Numbered from the stretch's first letter, positions 6,947 through 13,940 are shown. The stretch is DNA of 64,000 bases from a virus (IMGVR_UViG_3300045539_000055:1-64000); one strand, 5' to 3'. The notes: generated by a model not told the origin, from the sequence alone. Made by a program: numbers and translations.

Positions 6947-7165
6947 TTAGTCTAATAAATTTGTGAAGAACCCTTTTTCAGTAAGGTCCTCAGGATTTCT
7001 TTTTGCTCTTTCTTTAGCTTTTGCAATCTCTGCATCTGTAAATAATAAACATCTCTCATCTCCTCCATCAGCATCCTCTACTTGAATAGCAATATAGCTA
7101 TCAGCAGACCCGAATGTTCTGTTGGTATTATCAACGGGAATTAATCTTCCTTTAACTACTTTCAT
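6947..7165 (-). CDS. Small conserved phage protein, function unknown
   Basis: 72 residues, with a beta-like N-terminal half (VVKGRLIPVDNTN, SYIAIQVEDADGGDERCLLFT) and a C-terminal helix of charged residues. The pattern resembles small phage proteins found beside structural genes but I cannot assign a family. It is the first gene after the minus-strand promoter box at 7197-7204 and is probably the head of this late transcription unit. Confidence 0.6.
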   Translation of the reverse strand: MKVVKGRLIPVDNTNRTFGSADSYIAIQVEDADGGDERCLLFTDAEIAKAKERAKRNPEDLTEKGFFTNLLD

Positions 7166-7186
7166 TATTATTTGTATTTTAATTAA

Positions 7187-7194
7187 TAACTTTG
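7187..7194 (+). promoter_or_regulatory. Promoter -7 box for the plus-strand regulator gene
   Basis: TAACTTTG lies 26 bp before the ATG at 7220 and fits TAnnTTTG. The nearest upstream TTTG (7171-7174) is only 12 bp away, so the -33 element is poor. The box forms part of TTTGTACAAA, so it is intertwined with the opposing promoter box at 7197-7204. Confidence 0.45.
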
Positions 7195-7196
7195 TA

Positions 7197-7204
7197 CAAA
7201 TGTA
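7197..7204 (-). promoter_or_regulatory. Divergent promoter -7 box for the small late genes
   Basis: On the minus strand this is TACATTTG, with CAAA (minus-strand TTTG) at 7227-7230, a spacing of 22 bp. It would drive the genes from 7165 downwards. It shares TTTGTACAAA with the plus-strand box, so one bound protein could control both directions. Confidence 0.5.
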
Positions 7205-7219
7205 ATAAAAAAAAATTAA

Positions 7220-7666
7220 ATGAAATCAAATCAAAATGATTACCTAAAATATTGGAGAGTAATTCGCCAATTCGTAAAGATAAAATATGAACTAACTCAG
7301 GCTGATTTAGATATGCTTCTGTTCTTATACTCAGAAAAATATTTTGACAGAGATAAGTTTGAAGAGTTTGACACCCTACTTGGTTGGGATAAACAAAGAT
7401 TTGAAAGACTTAGAAAGGAAGGATGGATTCAAGTTTTCAGAAGTCCTATGACTCCGGGAGGAAGAAGAGCTATGTATCAATTATCAATCAAGTCAACCCG
7501 AATGATTCAGTCGATATATAGAAAACTAAACGGGGAAGAAATCCCCGTTAGTGAAACTCACAATAAAATGTTTCAGAGAAACGTATCTTACTCAGATAAA
7601 GTTTATCGTGATATGATTACTGAAATGAACAAGATTATAAAACAACAACGACATCCCTCTCTGTGA
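7220..7666 (+). CDS. Winged-helix-like regulator, isolated plus-strand gene
   Basis: A 148-residue basic protein. Residues 15-95 look like a winged helix of the MarR/replication-initiator type: helices around ELTQADLDMLLFLYSEKYF and FEEFDTLLGWDKQRFERLRKEG, then a strand-wing WIQVFRSPMTPGGRRAMYQLS. It is the only plus-strand gene within the 1-10.8 kb minus-strand block. It starts from a promoter intertwined with the opposing late promoter and ends inside the groES gene, overlapping it by 32 bp tail to tail. The position suggests a switch protein acting on the late promoter. This is inference; a structural role is less likely. Confidence 0.65.
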   Translation: MKSNQNDYLKYWRVIRQFVKIKYELTQADLDMLLFLYSEKYFDRDKFEEFDTLLGWDKQRFERLRKEGWIQVFRSPMTPGGRRAMYQLSIKSTRMIQSIYRKLNGEEIPVSETHNKMFQRNVSYSDKVYRDMITEMNKIIKQQRHPSL

Positions 7667-7892
7667 TAATCGTGTACTGCTTGTCGTCAATTATCATTGT
7701 AAATCCGTGAGCCTTATCGTAGTAGATGTCGTCATCTTTCTTGATATGTGGAACATCTGTTCCCGCCTCAATTACTAATCCACGTTTGTAACGCATCTGA
7801 TTCATATCTTCTCCTGAGAGAAACAATCCTGATTCTGTTTTCAACTCTTCATCAATAGTCTTGATGACAATGTATTTACCTATTGGTTTCAT
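7635..7892 (-). CDS. groES: GroES-like co-chaperonin
   Basis: An 85-residue protein from the ATG at 7892 (the in-frame extension to 7949 overlaps the upstream gene and adds unrelated residues). It reads as a single GroES beta-barrel: MKPIGKYIVIKTIDEE opening, a SGLFLSGEDMNQMRYKRG mobile-loop region, GLVIEAG, DDIYYDKAHG and a final YTIITERDVVVVL strand, as in Cpn10 proteins. The mobile loop lacks the usual Gly-Gly-Ile-Val-Leu, so affinity for host GroEL cannot be assumed. A phage GroEL gene lies 660 bp upstream in the same direction. Together they would form a phage-specific folding chamber for virion proteins. Confidence 0.75.
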   Translation of the reverse strand: MKPIGKYIVIKTIDEELKTESGLFLSGEDMNQMRYKRGLVIEAGTDVPHIKKDDDIYYDKAHGFTMIIDDKQYTIITERDVVVVL

Positions 7893-7897
7893 TTGAT

Positions 7898-8143
7898 TTA
7901 ATTTATTAGTTTGATAAAAATAGGTGTTCGCTCCCCAACGTATGCACATTCAATATTGAACTCATAGAACTCAATAGCTTCTTGCTCGTTCATATCCTGA
8001 GTCATCAGTATCTCGATAACCTTGTCAACAGAATACACAAGCCTTCCTTCGGACCATACTCCAATGATGGCATCATCTAATCCATCTGCTTTTAAGAATC
8101 CCTCTTCCGGGTACTCGTCTAATATTTTGCTTAGTATGCTCAT
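7898..8143 (-). CDS. Small acidic protein between groES and groEL
   Basis: 81 residues, mixed alpha/beta, with MSILSKILDEYPEEGFLKADGLDDAIIGVW and a later NEQEAIEFYEFNIECAYVGE. The A-I-x-F-Y-E-F-N-x-x-x-A-Y-x-G pattern is common in small phage proteins of unknown function. Its start overlaps the previous stop by 4 bp (ATGA), so it is translationally coupled within the chaperonin operon. Confidence 0.62.
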   Translation of the reverse strand: MSILSKILDEYPEEGFLKADGLDDAIIGVWSEGRLVYSVDKVIEILMTQDMNEQEAIEFYEFNIECAYVGERTPIFIKLIN

Positions 8144-8370
8144 AGTCCAAACTTTTTTATGTCTTCTATAAATTTTCTTTTATCCCCATCCTTAGGGTAC
8201 AATGCTACATCTACATATCCGGTTCCCCTTCTATGATTCAATGCCTCAGTTCTGAAATCCTTAAACCTTGGACTTTCATCCAACAATCCTTGACACTCTT
8301 CTAAGTCTGCCATCCCGGATTGGTTTAAGCCATAAACTTCTATCGTAACGTAATCAATCCCTCTTATCAT
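8140..8370 (-). CDS. Small protein in chaperonin operon
   Basis: 76 residues without membrane segments. It contains IDYVTIEVYGLNQSG and a C-terminal YVDVALYPKDGDKRKFIEDI, suggesting a small alpha/beta fold. No family is recognised. It overlaps both neighbours by a few bases, which supports it as a real gene of the groES-groEL operon. Confidence 0.6.
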   Translation of the reverse strand: MIRGIDYVTIEVYGLNQSGMADLEECQGLLDESPRFKDFRTEALNHRRGTGYVDVALYPKDGDKRKFIEDIKKFGL

Positions 8371-8575
8371 AATTTTTAGATTCGTCTTTCCAATTTAACC
8401 AAAAACCAATAGCAACAATTACATTCATTCCCATTGATGTTACTATCTCAGTCAAGTCCTCATAGATATTTACTGTTAGGTGTACGTGTCCTACCATCCA
8501 AAATGGTATTGATAGGTTACACGCCACCCATATCACAGTAAATCTTATGAACTTTTTAGTCTTCTGCCTGCACAT
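8354..8575 (-). CDS. Two-helix membrane protein
   Basis: 73 residues with two hydrophobic segments (about 11-30 and 45-62) separated by a loop with HVHLTVNIYED, and basic residues at the N-terminus. It overlaps the 3' end of groEL by 20 bp and the next gene by 17 bp. A small two-helix protein could be an auxiliary holin or a superinfection-exclusion factor; the sequence does not decide. Confidence 0.6.
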   Translation of the reverse strand: MCRQKTKKFIRFTVIWVACNLSIPFWMVGHVHLTVNIYEDLTEIVTSMGMNVIVAIGFWLNWKDESKNYDKRD

Positions 8576-10172
8576 AAGTACGAGCTAACGTAATTATCGC
8601 ATCAGTACTTAAAATGGTTACAGCTACACTCACTGCATTCTGCAATGCTGAACGTGTTACTTTAAGCGGGTCAATTACTCCCATCTTAATCAAGTCTCCA
8701 AACTCTCTTGTCTTCAAGTTGTAACCTTGACCTTCAGCTATACCATCTTTGTAAATGTCAGATGCCTTCAGTCCTGCATTAGCAAGTATCTGCAAGAACG
8801 GAGCCATAAGTGCACTCTTTAAAATCATAACTGCTGCATTATACTCAGGACTTTTGTCTCCATCAATCTCTAAAGCTGCCGATTCTTCAAGCAAAGCCTT
8901 TCCTGCACCCGGTAGAATCCCTTCCTCAAGTGCGGAACGTACTGCACAAACAGCATCATCAACCCTGTCGAACAACTCTTTTTGCTCCAAATCTGTCTGT
9001 CCACCAACGAAAATTACCCCAATTCCACCTGTTAAAGATGCAATTCTCTCCAAAATAAAGTCCCTATCGTTCTTCTTTGTGGCATTTCTATGGGCATCCC
9101 ACAGCTGATTTACTCTTTCCAAGATAGCATCTTGGTCTAATCTCAAGTCTGACTTGATGATTACGGTCTTATCCTTGCTAACAATCACTTTTGCAGCGTG
9201 CCCAAGGTCTCCAAAGTTGATAATACTTAGGTCATCCCCGGTCTTCTCACTGAAATAAGTAGCCCCAACACTGATAGCGATGTCTTGCATCAGCTCGTGC
9301 TGCTTGTACCCGAAGCTCGGAGGAGGAACTGCACATACTTTGATGTTACCTTTCATCACATTTGCCGCCAAACTATTAATCAAGTTACCTCCACAAGGAG
9401 AAATGATTAGCAACTTCTTACCTTCACTAACAATTGGTTTCAATACGTTCTCAATCTGTAGGATATTTGTAATCTCCATATCAGCAACCAATACCATAGT
9501 GTCTTCAAAGACACACTCGTCTTTCTTTTGGTCGTTCACAAACATAGGACTCAAATAACCCCTGTCGAACTTCAAACCTAATGTGGTCTCAGCATAGGTC
9601 TCATCGTTTTGACTCTTCTCAACTGTAACAATTCCGGTTTTACCCACATCCTTGTACACCTCAGCAATAATCTTCCCAATCTCACGGTCATTGTTCGCTG
9701 ATATACTCGCCACATCTGCCAACATTGTACTCGTAACTCTCTTGCTTCGTCTGCGTAACTTGTCCACCACCTTGTCGCTGATGTCCACCATACTTCTCAA
9801 GACCTCTGTCCGATTCAATTTCTCGTCAATAAGCTCAAGTCCACTAAGAACTAACCCTTCAGTAAGTACAATAGCGGTAGTAGTACCATCTCCTGCTGCG
9901 GTAGCAGTTCTCTCGGCAGCTTCCTTCATCATCTTAACCGCAAGGTTCTCCGATGGGTCCATTAAGTCTATTGATTTAGCAACAGTTACACCATCTTTGG
10001 TTACAGTAATCCCGTGTGTGTGGTTTGGGGATTCAATTAGCACAGGATTTCCTCCCGGACCCAATGTACTTTTCACAGCTTTGGACATTTTCTTAACGCC
10101 ACTAACTAATTTTTTTCTACCTACTTCCCCAAAACATAAATCTTTTGGAGAATAACCTTGATTTTCTAACAT
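8556..10172 (-). CDS. groEL: GroEL-type group I chaperonin
   Basis: A 538-residue protein close to the usual 545. Equatorial ATP-site motifs are present: LGPGGNPV at 37-44 (normally LGPKGRNV), GDGTTTA at 94-100, and RVDDA at 403-407 with Asp406 equivalent to the catalytic Asp398 of E. coli GroEL. The motif usually reading GVVAGGG is GILPGAG here. The apical RGYLSPMFV is retained. The C-terminal GGM tail is absent; the protein ends TYVQAED. It is well diverged from bacterial GroEL, fitting a long phage history. It starts after AATCAAATCAAATG and a promoter box at 10199. The 16-bp palindrome lies inside the gene at codons 220-225. Confidence 0.95.
   Translation of the reverse strand: MLENQGYSPKDLCFGEVGRKKLVSGVKKMSKAVKSTLGPGGNPVLIESPNHTHGITVTKDGVTVAKSIDLMDPSENLAVKMMKEAAERTATAAGDGTTTAIVLTEGLVLSGLELIDEKLNRTEVLRSMVDISDKVVDKLRRRSKRVTSTMLADVASISANNDREIGKIIAEVYKDVGKTGIVTVEKSQNDETYAETTLGLKFDRGYLSPMFVNDQKKDECVFEDTMVLVADMEITNILQIENVLKPIVSEGKKLLIISPCGGNLINSLAANVMKGNIKVCAVPPPSFGYKQHELMQDIAISVGATYFSEKTGDDLSIINFGDLGHAAKVIVSKDKTVIIKSDLRLDQDAILERVNQLWDAHRNATKKNDRDFILERIASLTGGIGVIFVGGQTDLEQKELFDRVDDAVCAVRSALEEGILPGAGKALLEESAALEIDGDKSPEYNAAVMILKSALMAPFLQILANAGLKASDIYKDGIAEGQGYNLKTREFGDLIKMGVIDPLKVTRSALQNAVSVAVTILSTDAIITLARTYVQAED
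9499..9514. repeat. Dispersed 16-bp palindrome, copy in groEL
   Basis: GTGTCTTCAAAGACAC on the plus strand, thus GTGTCTTTGAAGACAC in the sense of groEL, where it encodes the C-V-F-E-D-T segment. The 7-base arms are intact. Confidence 0.9.
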
Positions 10173-10198
10173 TTGATTTGATTTTTAATTGTTATGTG

Positions 10199-10206
10199 CA
10201 AATATA
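10199..10206 (-). promoter_or_regulatory. Promoter -7 box for the groEL-groES operon
   Basis: Minus-strand TATATTTG, 27 bp before the groEL ATG, fits TAnnTTTG. No clear -33 TTTG is visible about 20 bp upstream. The leader between box and gene is AT-rich and carries AATCAAATC instead of a Shine-Dalgarno sequence. Confidence 0.5.
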
Positions 10207-10529
10207 GTACATTAATTTCTAATTAAGACCCCTTTTGAAGAAAATATGCGATAGCAAAACAATAATTATGTACAAAACTACCGCAATTATTATATTGGTG
10301 TTGTTGTTTGGTGGTTGGTCTGAATGTGTCATCGTGTCGGAATGTCGTTTTTTGGTTTTCCCTACTCTCTCTTAGAAAATACTACTATATATATTTTTTT
10401 TCTGACTATAAAACTTACTCTTTTTCGACATTATCGACATTAAAAGAATAAAGAGTTAATAATCAATAAGTTATAAAAATTAAGTTGTCGCAAAAACAAC
10501 AGAAAATATAACCGGTTCTGTCGATTATC
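10207..10529. promoter_or_regulatory. Intergenic region with CGACA repeats
   Basis: A gene-free, AT-rich tract between groEL and the small gene at 10584. It holds several copies of a short word: AAAACGACATT on the minus strand at 10341-10351, CGACATT on the plus strand at 10426-10432 and 10435-10441, and GTCG words near 10334 and 10485. The 11-mer AAAACGACATT also occurs in the iteron array before the primase gene (22802-22812). It may be a binding site for a phage initiator or regulator. I see no reading frame or other structure. Confidence 0.45.
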
Positions 10530-10561
10530 AAAAAAAAAAGAGAGAAACTTACGAATCTCTC
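10530..10561 (-). terminator. Rho-independent terminator after the 10584 gene
   Basis: On the minus strand a 6-bp GAGAGA/TCTCTC stem with a 10-nt loop is followed by a run of ten T. It lies 22 bp beyond the stop of the gene at 10584-10820 and would insulate groEL from that transcript. Confidence 0.7.
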
Positions 10562-10583
10562 TGTTTCTTAGATTGAGTTTTGA

Positions 10584-10820
10584 CTACATATCACAGCTGT
10601 CTTCACTCTCCATCATCTCAGCCATAGCATTTCCTCTTGCTATAATTGAAATCTTCTCAGCTGTCTTAATAGACTTTTTCATCTGAGCAAGTTGGGCAAT
10701 ACCGGTTTGTCCATCAGGTCTGTCGTTAATCAACATACCATCCTTTACAGTAAGTCCACTAAAACCTCCTGAGGTCTTTTGTTGGTAGATACTGTTCTTC
10801 AAATTTAAAGGTTGTTTCAT
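10584..10820 (-). CDS. Small protein, single-gene transcription unit
   Basis: 78 residues from the ATG at 10820; the longer in-frame start at 10877 is rejected because the promoter box lies at 10846-10853. It opens MKQPLNLKNSIYQQKTSGGFSG and has a helix LAQMKKSIKTAEKISIIARG and an acidic tail ending EDSCDM. No family is recognised. It has its own promoter and terminator, so it may be expressed separately from the other late genes. Confidence 0.62.
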   Translation of the reverse strand: MKQPLNLKNSIYQQKTSGGFSGLTVKDGMLINDRPDGQTGIAQLAQMKKSIKTAEKISIIARGNAMAEMMESEDSCDM

Positions 10821-10845
10821 TTTGCGAAATTTTAAAAGTTCACTA

Positions 10846-10853
10846 CAAAGATA
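10846..10853 (-). promoter_or_regulatory. Promoter -7 box for the 10584 gene
   Basis: Minus-strand TATCTTTG, 25 bp upstream of the ATG at 10820, a full match to TAnnTTTG. Confidence 0.55.
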
Positions 10854-10884
10854 GGTTTTTTTTATTATCAGGTTCATATAGTGT

Positions 10885-11163
10885 TTGGGTAGTATAGCGG
10901 TTTGGCGAGCCGACCCCCGGCAGGAAAGTCGGATTTTTTTTGAGGGGTGGGGGGGCGTTTCCCAAAAAGTTCTCGGATTTTTTAGGCTTTTTGCTACAGC
11001 CTACAGCCCCCCGCTCCCGCTACAGCCTACAGCTACAGCCCCGCTCCCGCATACATTACAGCCCCGCTACAGCGACCCGCTCCCGCTCCGCTCCGCTACA
11101 GCCTCCCGCTCCCATAGTGTGCAAATGTAAACATCAACAGCCCCGCTATGAGCTCCCCGCTTT
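10885..11163. repeat. GC-rich low-complexity tract of CTACAGCC and CCGCTCCC units
   Basis: About 280 bp of strongly C-rich plus-strand sequence in an otherwise AT-rich genome. Short units recur imperfectly: CTACAGCC, TACAGCCC, CCCGCTCCCGC and CCGCTCCGCT. Reading frames across it give proline- and arginine-rich nonsense, so I treat it as non-coding. It marks the left edge of the G+C-richer accessory island and separates divergent early and late units. Whether it is an origin, a packaging-related tract or a recombination scar cannot be told from sequence. Confidence 0.6.
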
Positions 11164-11179
11164 GTGTCTTTAAAGACAC
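11164..11179. repeat. Dispersed 16-bp palindrome, fully symmetric copy
   Basis: GTGTCTTTAAAGACAC, the only copy that is a perfect palindrome through its centre. It is intergenic, at the right edge of the GC-rich tract. Confidence 0.9.
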
Positions 11180-11323
11180 TATAAAAAACGTGTGAGCCCC
11201 CGCAAACAAAGGGTTAACGCCCTCCGATGAATAAACAGCCATATAAACCGCATAAAATTGCCCTTTGCGAAGCCCCGCAAACATTGAGAAAATGAACTTT
11301 TATTGAAAAAATATCAAAAAACA

Positions 11324-11355
11324 TTTGCATACTATATAGAAATAGACTAATATTG
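11324..11355 (+). promoter_or_regulatory. Early promoter for the accessory island
   Basis: TTTG at 11324-11327, a 20-bp spacer, and TAATATTG at 11348-11355 (7 of 8 with the usual TAnnTTTG). The same 20-bp spacing is found at two other island promoters. It lies 81 bp before the first island gene. Confidence 0.6.
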
Positions 11356-11436
11356 TACAAGGAATGAGCGAGTAATTGACATCGAAATCACCTAACTTAC
11401 TGAAAATCAATTAATTAACATTAAATTTTAGAAATT

Positions 11437-12075
11437 ATGAGTACACTTTTAACAATCGAGGCGGCTTTTTTAAGTCAAACAAATGTAACAACCGCAATAA
11501 ATTTGCGTGAAATTAGAGGGCTTCAAAGAACTTTAGCCAATGGGCAAAAAAAGAAATTTCAACAGACTTTGGAATTATCCGCTAAGGTGGTGGAGGCTGT
11601 AAATTGGTTTGCATCCGAAGAGGGCAAAACAGCTACAGCCGAAGCGGGCATTTATTGGACTAATGAGCAAATCGGAAATAAGGTTTTTGGATGGCAAAAA
11701 AGCTACTTTTACAAAGTAGTTAAGGCGGGCAAATTGGAGGCTACAAAGGTGGAGCAATTCAACAGCCTATGCGATGAAGCCGAAGCGAGAGGCGAAGAGC
11801 CAAACAGAACTTTAGAGGGCTTGCTTAAATTTGCCCGCTTAGGTGGTGGAACTACAGCCGAAGAGGGTGGAGCATCCGAAGAGGGCGAAGAGACCGAAGA
11901 GAGCGGGGAAATCGGGGTTGAAATTCGCATCCCGACAATTTTCACGATGACCTACAAAGGTGGAGCGAAAAACGTATCAATTCGCATCAATGAGGCGGGA
12001 GCAATAGCCACCACAAACAGCACTGAGGAAATCCTTGAGGCTATAGCATTTTTAACTAATTCAATCAATCAATAA
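11437..12075 (+). CDS. First gene of early island, unknown function
   Basis: A 212-residue protein. The N-terminal 130 residues are helical and basic (RGLQRTLANGQKKKFQQTLELSAK; GNKVFGWQKSYFYKVVKAGKL) and resemble a DNA-binding helix-turn-helix region in layout, but no family is recognised. An acidic, glycine-rich linker follows (about 132-157) and then a small beta domain (VEIRIPTIFTMTYKGG...VSIRINEAGAIATT). The gene is first after the early promoter and precedes the amidoligase by one palindrome. A regulatory role is possible but not shown. Confidence 0.65.
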   Translation: MSTLLTIEAAFLSQTNVTTAINLREIRGLQRTLANGQKKKFQQTLELSAKVVEAVNWFASEEGKTATAEAGIYWTNEQIGNKVFGWQKSYFYKVVKAGKLEATKVEQFNSLCDEAEARGEEPNRTLEGLLKFARLGGGTTAEEGGASEEGEETEESGEIGVEIRIPTIFTMTYKGGAKNVSIRINEAGAIATTNSTEEILEAIAFLTNSINQ

Positions 12076-12078
12076 TTT

Positions 12079-12094
12079 GTGTCTTCAAAGACAC
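12079..12094. repeat. Dispersed 16-bp palindrome after the 11437 gene
   Basis: GTGTCTTCAAAGACAC, 3 nt after a stop codon and 18 nt before the amidoligase start, in the position of an intergenic mRNA hairpin. Confidence 0.9.
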
Positions 12095-12112
12095 TTTAAA
12101 ACCAATTTTTTT

Positions 12113-13033
12113 ATGAGAGCAACAGCATCAACAGGCGTAATTTACACCACTACAGGAGAATCAAGAAGAGGCAATGTTTCAGGCTACCACCAAAAGCCAA
12201 GCCCGAATTTTTTAAACAAAACAGCCCACCGCATCGATGTTGCGGGGCTTAAAGCAATCGAGCAAAGAACCGCCATAAAATTCGATGGTAGAGAGTACGA
12301 GAGCAAATTTACAATCGGTTTTGAGGTTGAAAAAAATCAATTGAGCCGTAACGCTGTGAGAGAGTACGAACTTTTTTGCGGGTTTGAAACCGACTCAAGC
12401 TGTGGCTATGAGGCTGTAACCCATATTTTACCGCTGTTACCTGCGGGGCAATGGCGAACAAAAGTTTACGATATGATGCATAAAGCCGAGAAAATCATCG
12501 ATGACAACTACAGCCCAAGCGATAGAAGATGCGGGGGGCACATTACAATCGGATGCGATGGATTGAATGGCGAAGAGTTAAACGCCTTAGTTCGCAAAAA
12601 TGCGGGCATCGTTTTAGCCCTATTCAGAAGACGATTAAAAAACACCTATTGCGGGGCTAATCGTAGAATGCAACCCGAGACCGACAGCCGATTTAATTCT
12701 ACTGATGGCTATCACTACAGCAACAGCGGATGGCACGGAAAATATCAAACAGCCCTTGTAAAAGGTCATTGTTTAGAGTTTAGAATCCCGAGCAAATTCG
12801 AGAGCGTTAAACAGATGATGAGACGATACGAATTGTTTTACGAGATGGTTAACTACAGCGTGAACAACCCGAGAGGCACACACGAAAAGTTTTTGAAAAG
12901 CATCACGCCAATCATAGTTTCAATGTACAATGGCGACACCGCCAAGGCTGAGGAAATTTTGAAATTTGCGAGACACTTCCAAAAGTTCATCAACAAGGGC
13001 GAAATTCATCAAGACATCGCAATGTACCTTTAG
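12113..13033 (+). CDS. Amidoligase-family enzyme (carboxylate-amine ligase)
   Basis: 306 residues from the ATG at 12113; the TTG-initiated extension would translate the palindrome and is rejected. The motifs fit the amidoligase family related to glutamine synthetase and ATP-grasp ligases: TIGFEVEK at 67-74 (two acidic metal ligands), DSSCGYEAVTHI at 94-105, CGGHITIG at 140-147, and CLEFRIPS at 220-227. These correspond to the family's G-x-E-x-E, D-S-x-x-x-E, G-x-H and E-F-R motifs. Such enzymes form amide bonds using ATP. The island also encodes a glutamine amidotransferase-cyclotransferase fusion, the partner set predicted for this family in published comparative genomics. The substrate is unknown. 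Confidence 0.72.
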   Translation: MRATASTGVIYTTTGESRRGNVSGYHQKPSPNFLNKTAHRIDVAGLKAIEQRTAIKFDGREYESKFTIGFEVEKNQLSRNAVREYELFCGFETDSSCGYEAVTHILPLLPAGQWRTKVYDMMHKAEKIIDDNYSPSDRRCGGHITIGCDGLNGEELNALVRKNAGIVLALFRRRLKNTYCGANRRMQPETDSRFNSTDGYHYSNSGWHGKYQTALVKGHCLEFRIPSKFESVKQMMRRYELFYEMVNYSVNNPRGTHEKFLKSITPIIVSMYNGDTAKAEEILKFARHFQKFINKGEIHQDIAMYL

Positions 13034-13041
13034 CAAGCAAA

Positions 13042-13059
13042 GGAGCGGGAAACCGCTCC
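13042..13059 (+). ncRNA. GAAA-loop hairpin abutting hammerhead ribozyme 1
   Basis: GGAGCGG-GAAA-CCGCTCC forms a 7-bp stem with a GAAA tetraloop, 8 nt after the amidoligase stop and directly before the ribozyme. There is no T run, so it is not a normal terminator. After ribozyme cleavage it would lie 6 nt from the new 3' end. Confidence 0.7.
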
Positions 13060-13110
13060 GCTGTATGCGGATGAGTGTCCGCACTGATGAGCCCAAGAGG
13101 GCGAAACAGC
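13060..13110 (+). ncRNA. Type III hammerhead ribozyme 1
   Basis: All conserved elements are present. Stem III is GCTG (13060-13063) with CAGC (13107-13110), and the cleavage triplet GTA ends at 13065. Stem I is TGCGGA-loop TGAGTG-TCCGCA (13066-13083). CTGATGA (13084-13090) is followed by stem II GCCC-AAGA-GGGC and GAAA (13103-13106). Predicted cleavage is after A13065. The next gene starts 20 nt downstream. Cleavage would separate amidoligase mRNA from the membrane-protein mRNA. Confidence 0.88.
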
Positions 13111-13129
13111 AACCTAAAATTTATGAGTT

Positions 13130-13321
13130 ATGAAATTAGAAATTTGTTTAAAATCGTTTGCCTTAGCGGTAGTTTATTTGTCCTTAGCTGTAGCCCTTAC
13201 AAGCGGGAAAGTTCAGGAGTTGATTAAATTCAATTCAGTTGACAGCGAGATTTTTATGTGTGTCCTTTGCGGGAGTGCGGGCTTGCTTTGTCTAATCGCT
13301 TCAATCAAAGTAAAGCGATGA
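13130..13321 (+). CDS. Small two-helix membrane protein
   Basis: 63 residues with hydrophobic segments at about 6-25 and 42-60, separated by a short polar loop (KVQELIKFNSVDSEIF), and a basic KVKR end. It resembles small early phage membrane proteins, but no family can be named. It lies directly behind hammerhead 1 and before hammerhead 2, so its mRNA may be excised as a separate message. Confidence 0.6.
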   Translation: MKLEICLKSFALAVVYLSLAVALTSGKVQELIKFNSVDSEIFMCVLCGSAGLLCLIASIKVKR

Positions 13322-13353
13322 TAGTGCGAGAGGGTGGCGATTAAATGCGGGGA

Positions 13354-13369
13354 GTGTCTTCAAAGACAC
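13354..13369. repeat. Dispersed 16-bp palindrome abutting hammerhead 2
   Basis: GTGTCTTCAAAGACAC ends exactly one base before ribozyme 2. It takes the place of the GAAA-loop hairpin seen before ribozyme 1. Confidence 0.9.
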
Positions 13370-13418
13370 CCGTACAAGGATGAGTGTCCTTGCTGATGAG
13401 TTCAAAAGAACGAAACGG
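13370..13418 (+). ncRNA. Type III hammerhead ribozyme 2
   Basis: Stem III is CCG/CGG (13370-13372 with 13416-13418). The GTA cleavage triplet ends at 13374. Stem I is CAAGGA-TGAGTG-TCCTTG (13375-13392), with the same TGAGTG loop as ribozyme 1. CTGATGA is at 13393-13399, stem II is GTTC-AAAA-GAAC, and GAAA is at 13412-13415. The next start codon is 24 nt downstream, after a CTAATCTAATCTAATC leader. Confidence 0.88.
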
Positions 13419-13441
13419 AAACCTAATCTAATCTAATCAAG

Positions 13442-13588
13442 ATGAGTAAACAAGACAAGGCGAAAGCCAAAGAACAGCACAGAAGAGCCACAGATTTTTA
13501 TGCGTGGTTGGAAAAAATGGGGAATGTTTATATGGCAGACACCCGCAGAATGGACAGAGCAATTTTAATCGTGATTGAAAATGTGTAG
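13442..13588 (+). CDS. 48-residue basic protein behind hammerhead 2
   Basis: Reads MSKQDKAKAKEQHRRATDFY and continues through a short helix to ILIVIENV. It is basic at the start, with no known domain. It overlaps the next gene by 8 bp (ATGTGTAG), suggesting coupled translation. Confidence 0.55.
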   Translation: MSKQDKAKAKEQHRRATDFYAWLEKMGNVYMADTRRMDRAILIVIENV

Positions 13589-13823
13589 CGTGGAGCAAAT
13601 TCAGGAGGCAATACTTCGGGATGGAGTAGCCTTCATAAATGTGTGGTCGCAAGATTGCGATGGAGTTCAGGCACAATACCACAAAGAGTTTCAATCGGTG
13701 GAGGATTTTTTAGCGTGGGAGGTGGATTTTTACGAGTGGGCAGAGGGTAGCCAAGGCTATAGCCTAACAGACAAAGACAACCTCGATGAGTCGGTTACGT
13801 GGGGTGGATGGGGCGATTACTAA
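13581..13823 (+). CDS. 80-residue acidic protein
   Basis: The ATG at 13581 is chosen over an upstream TTG. The protein is strongly acidic (pI low by inspection) with many aromatic residues: FLAWEVDFYEWAEGSQGY and a VTWGGWGDY end. It has no recognisable family. High negative charge and small size are typical of early host-takeover or DNA-mimic proteins, but that is speculation. It is translationally coupled to the basic gene before it. Confidence 0.55.
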   Translation: MCSVEQIQEAILRDGVAFINVWSQDCDGVQAQYHKEFQSVEDFLAWEVDFYEWAEGSQGYSLTDKDNLDESVTWGGWGDY

Positions 13824-13874
13824 GCCCCGCCAAGCCCCATAAACAAAGGGAAAATGAAAATAAATGAAATTTTA

Positions 13875-13906
13875 TTTGGTAGTGTCGATTACTCGTTCTA
13901 TCTTTG
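13875..13906 (+). promoter_or_regulatory. Early promoter, first copy of a duplicated element
   Basis: TTTG at 13875, a 20-bp spacer, and TATCTTTG at 13899-13906. The sequence AGTGTCGATTACT in the spacer and TCGAA after the box are repeated in the promoter at 15863-15894. The next ATG is 35 bp downstream. Confidence 0.7.
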
Positions 13907-13940
13907 TCGAAATTTAGTTCATTAATCTAATCTAATCACT

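Noticed and set aside
8755-10155. Plus-strand ORFs opposite groEL
   Set aside because: They are shadows of the groEL reading frame, with no promoter or leader of their own.
10885-11173. Two overlapping plus-strand ORFs in the GC-rich tract
   Set aside because: They translate to proline- and arginine-rich low complexity, lack normal start contexts and follow the repeat units instead of codon structure.
12077-12112. TTG-initiated N-terminal extension of the amidoligase
   Set aside because: It would translate the palindrome and has no leader; the ATG at 12113 is well placed.
13854-13925. 23-codon ORF across the 13875 promoter
   Set aside because: It translates through promoter boxes conserved with 15863, so the open frame is probably accidental.
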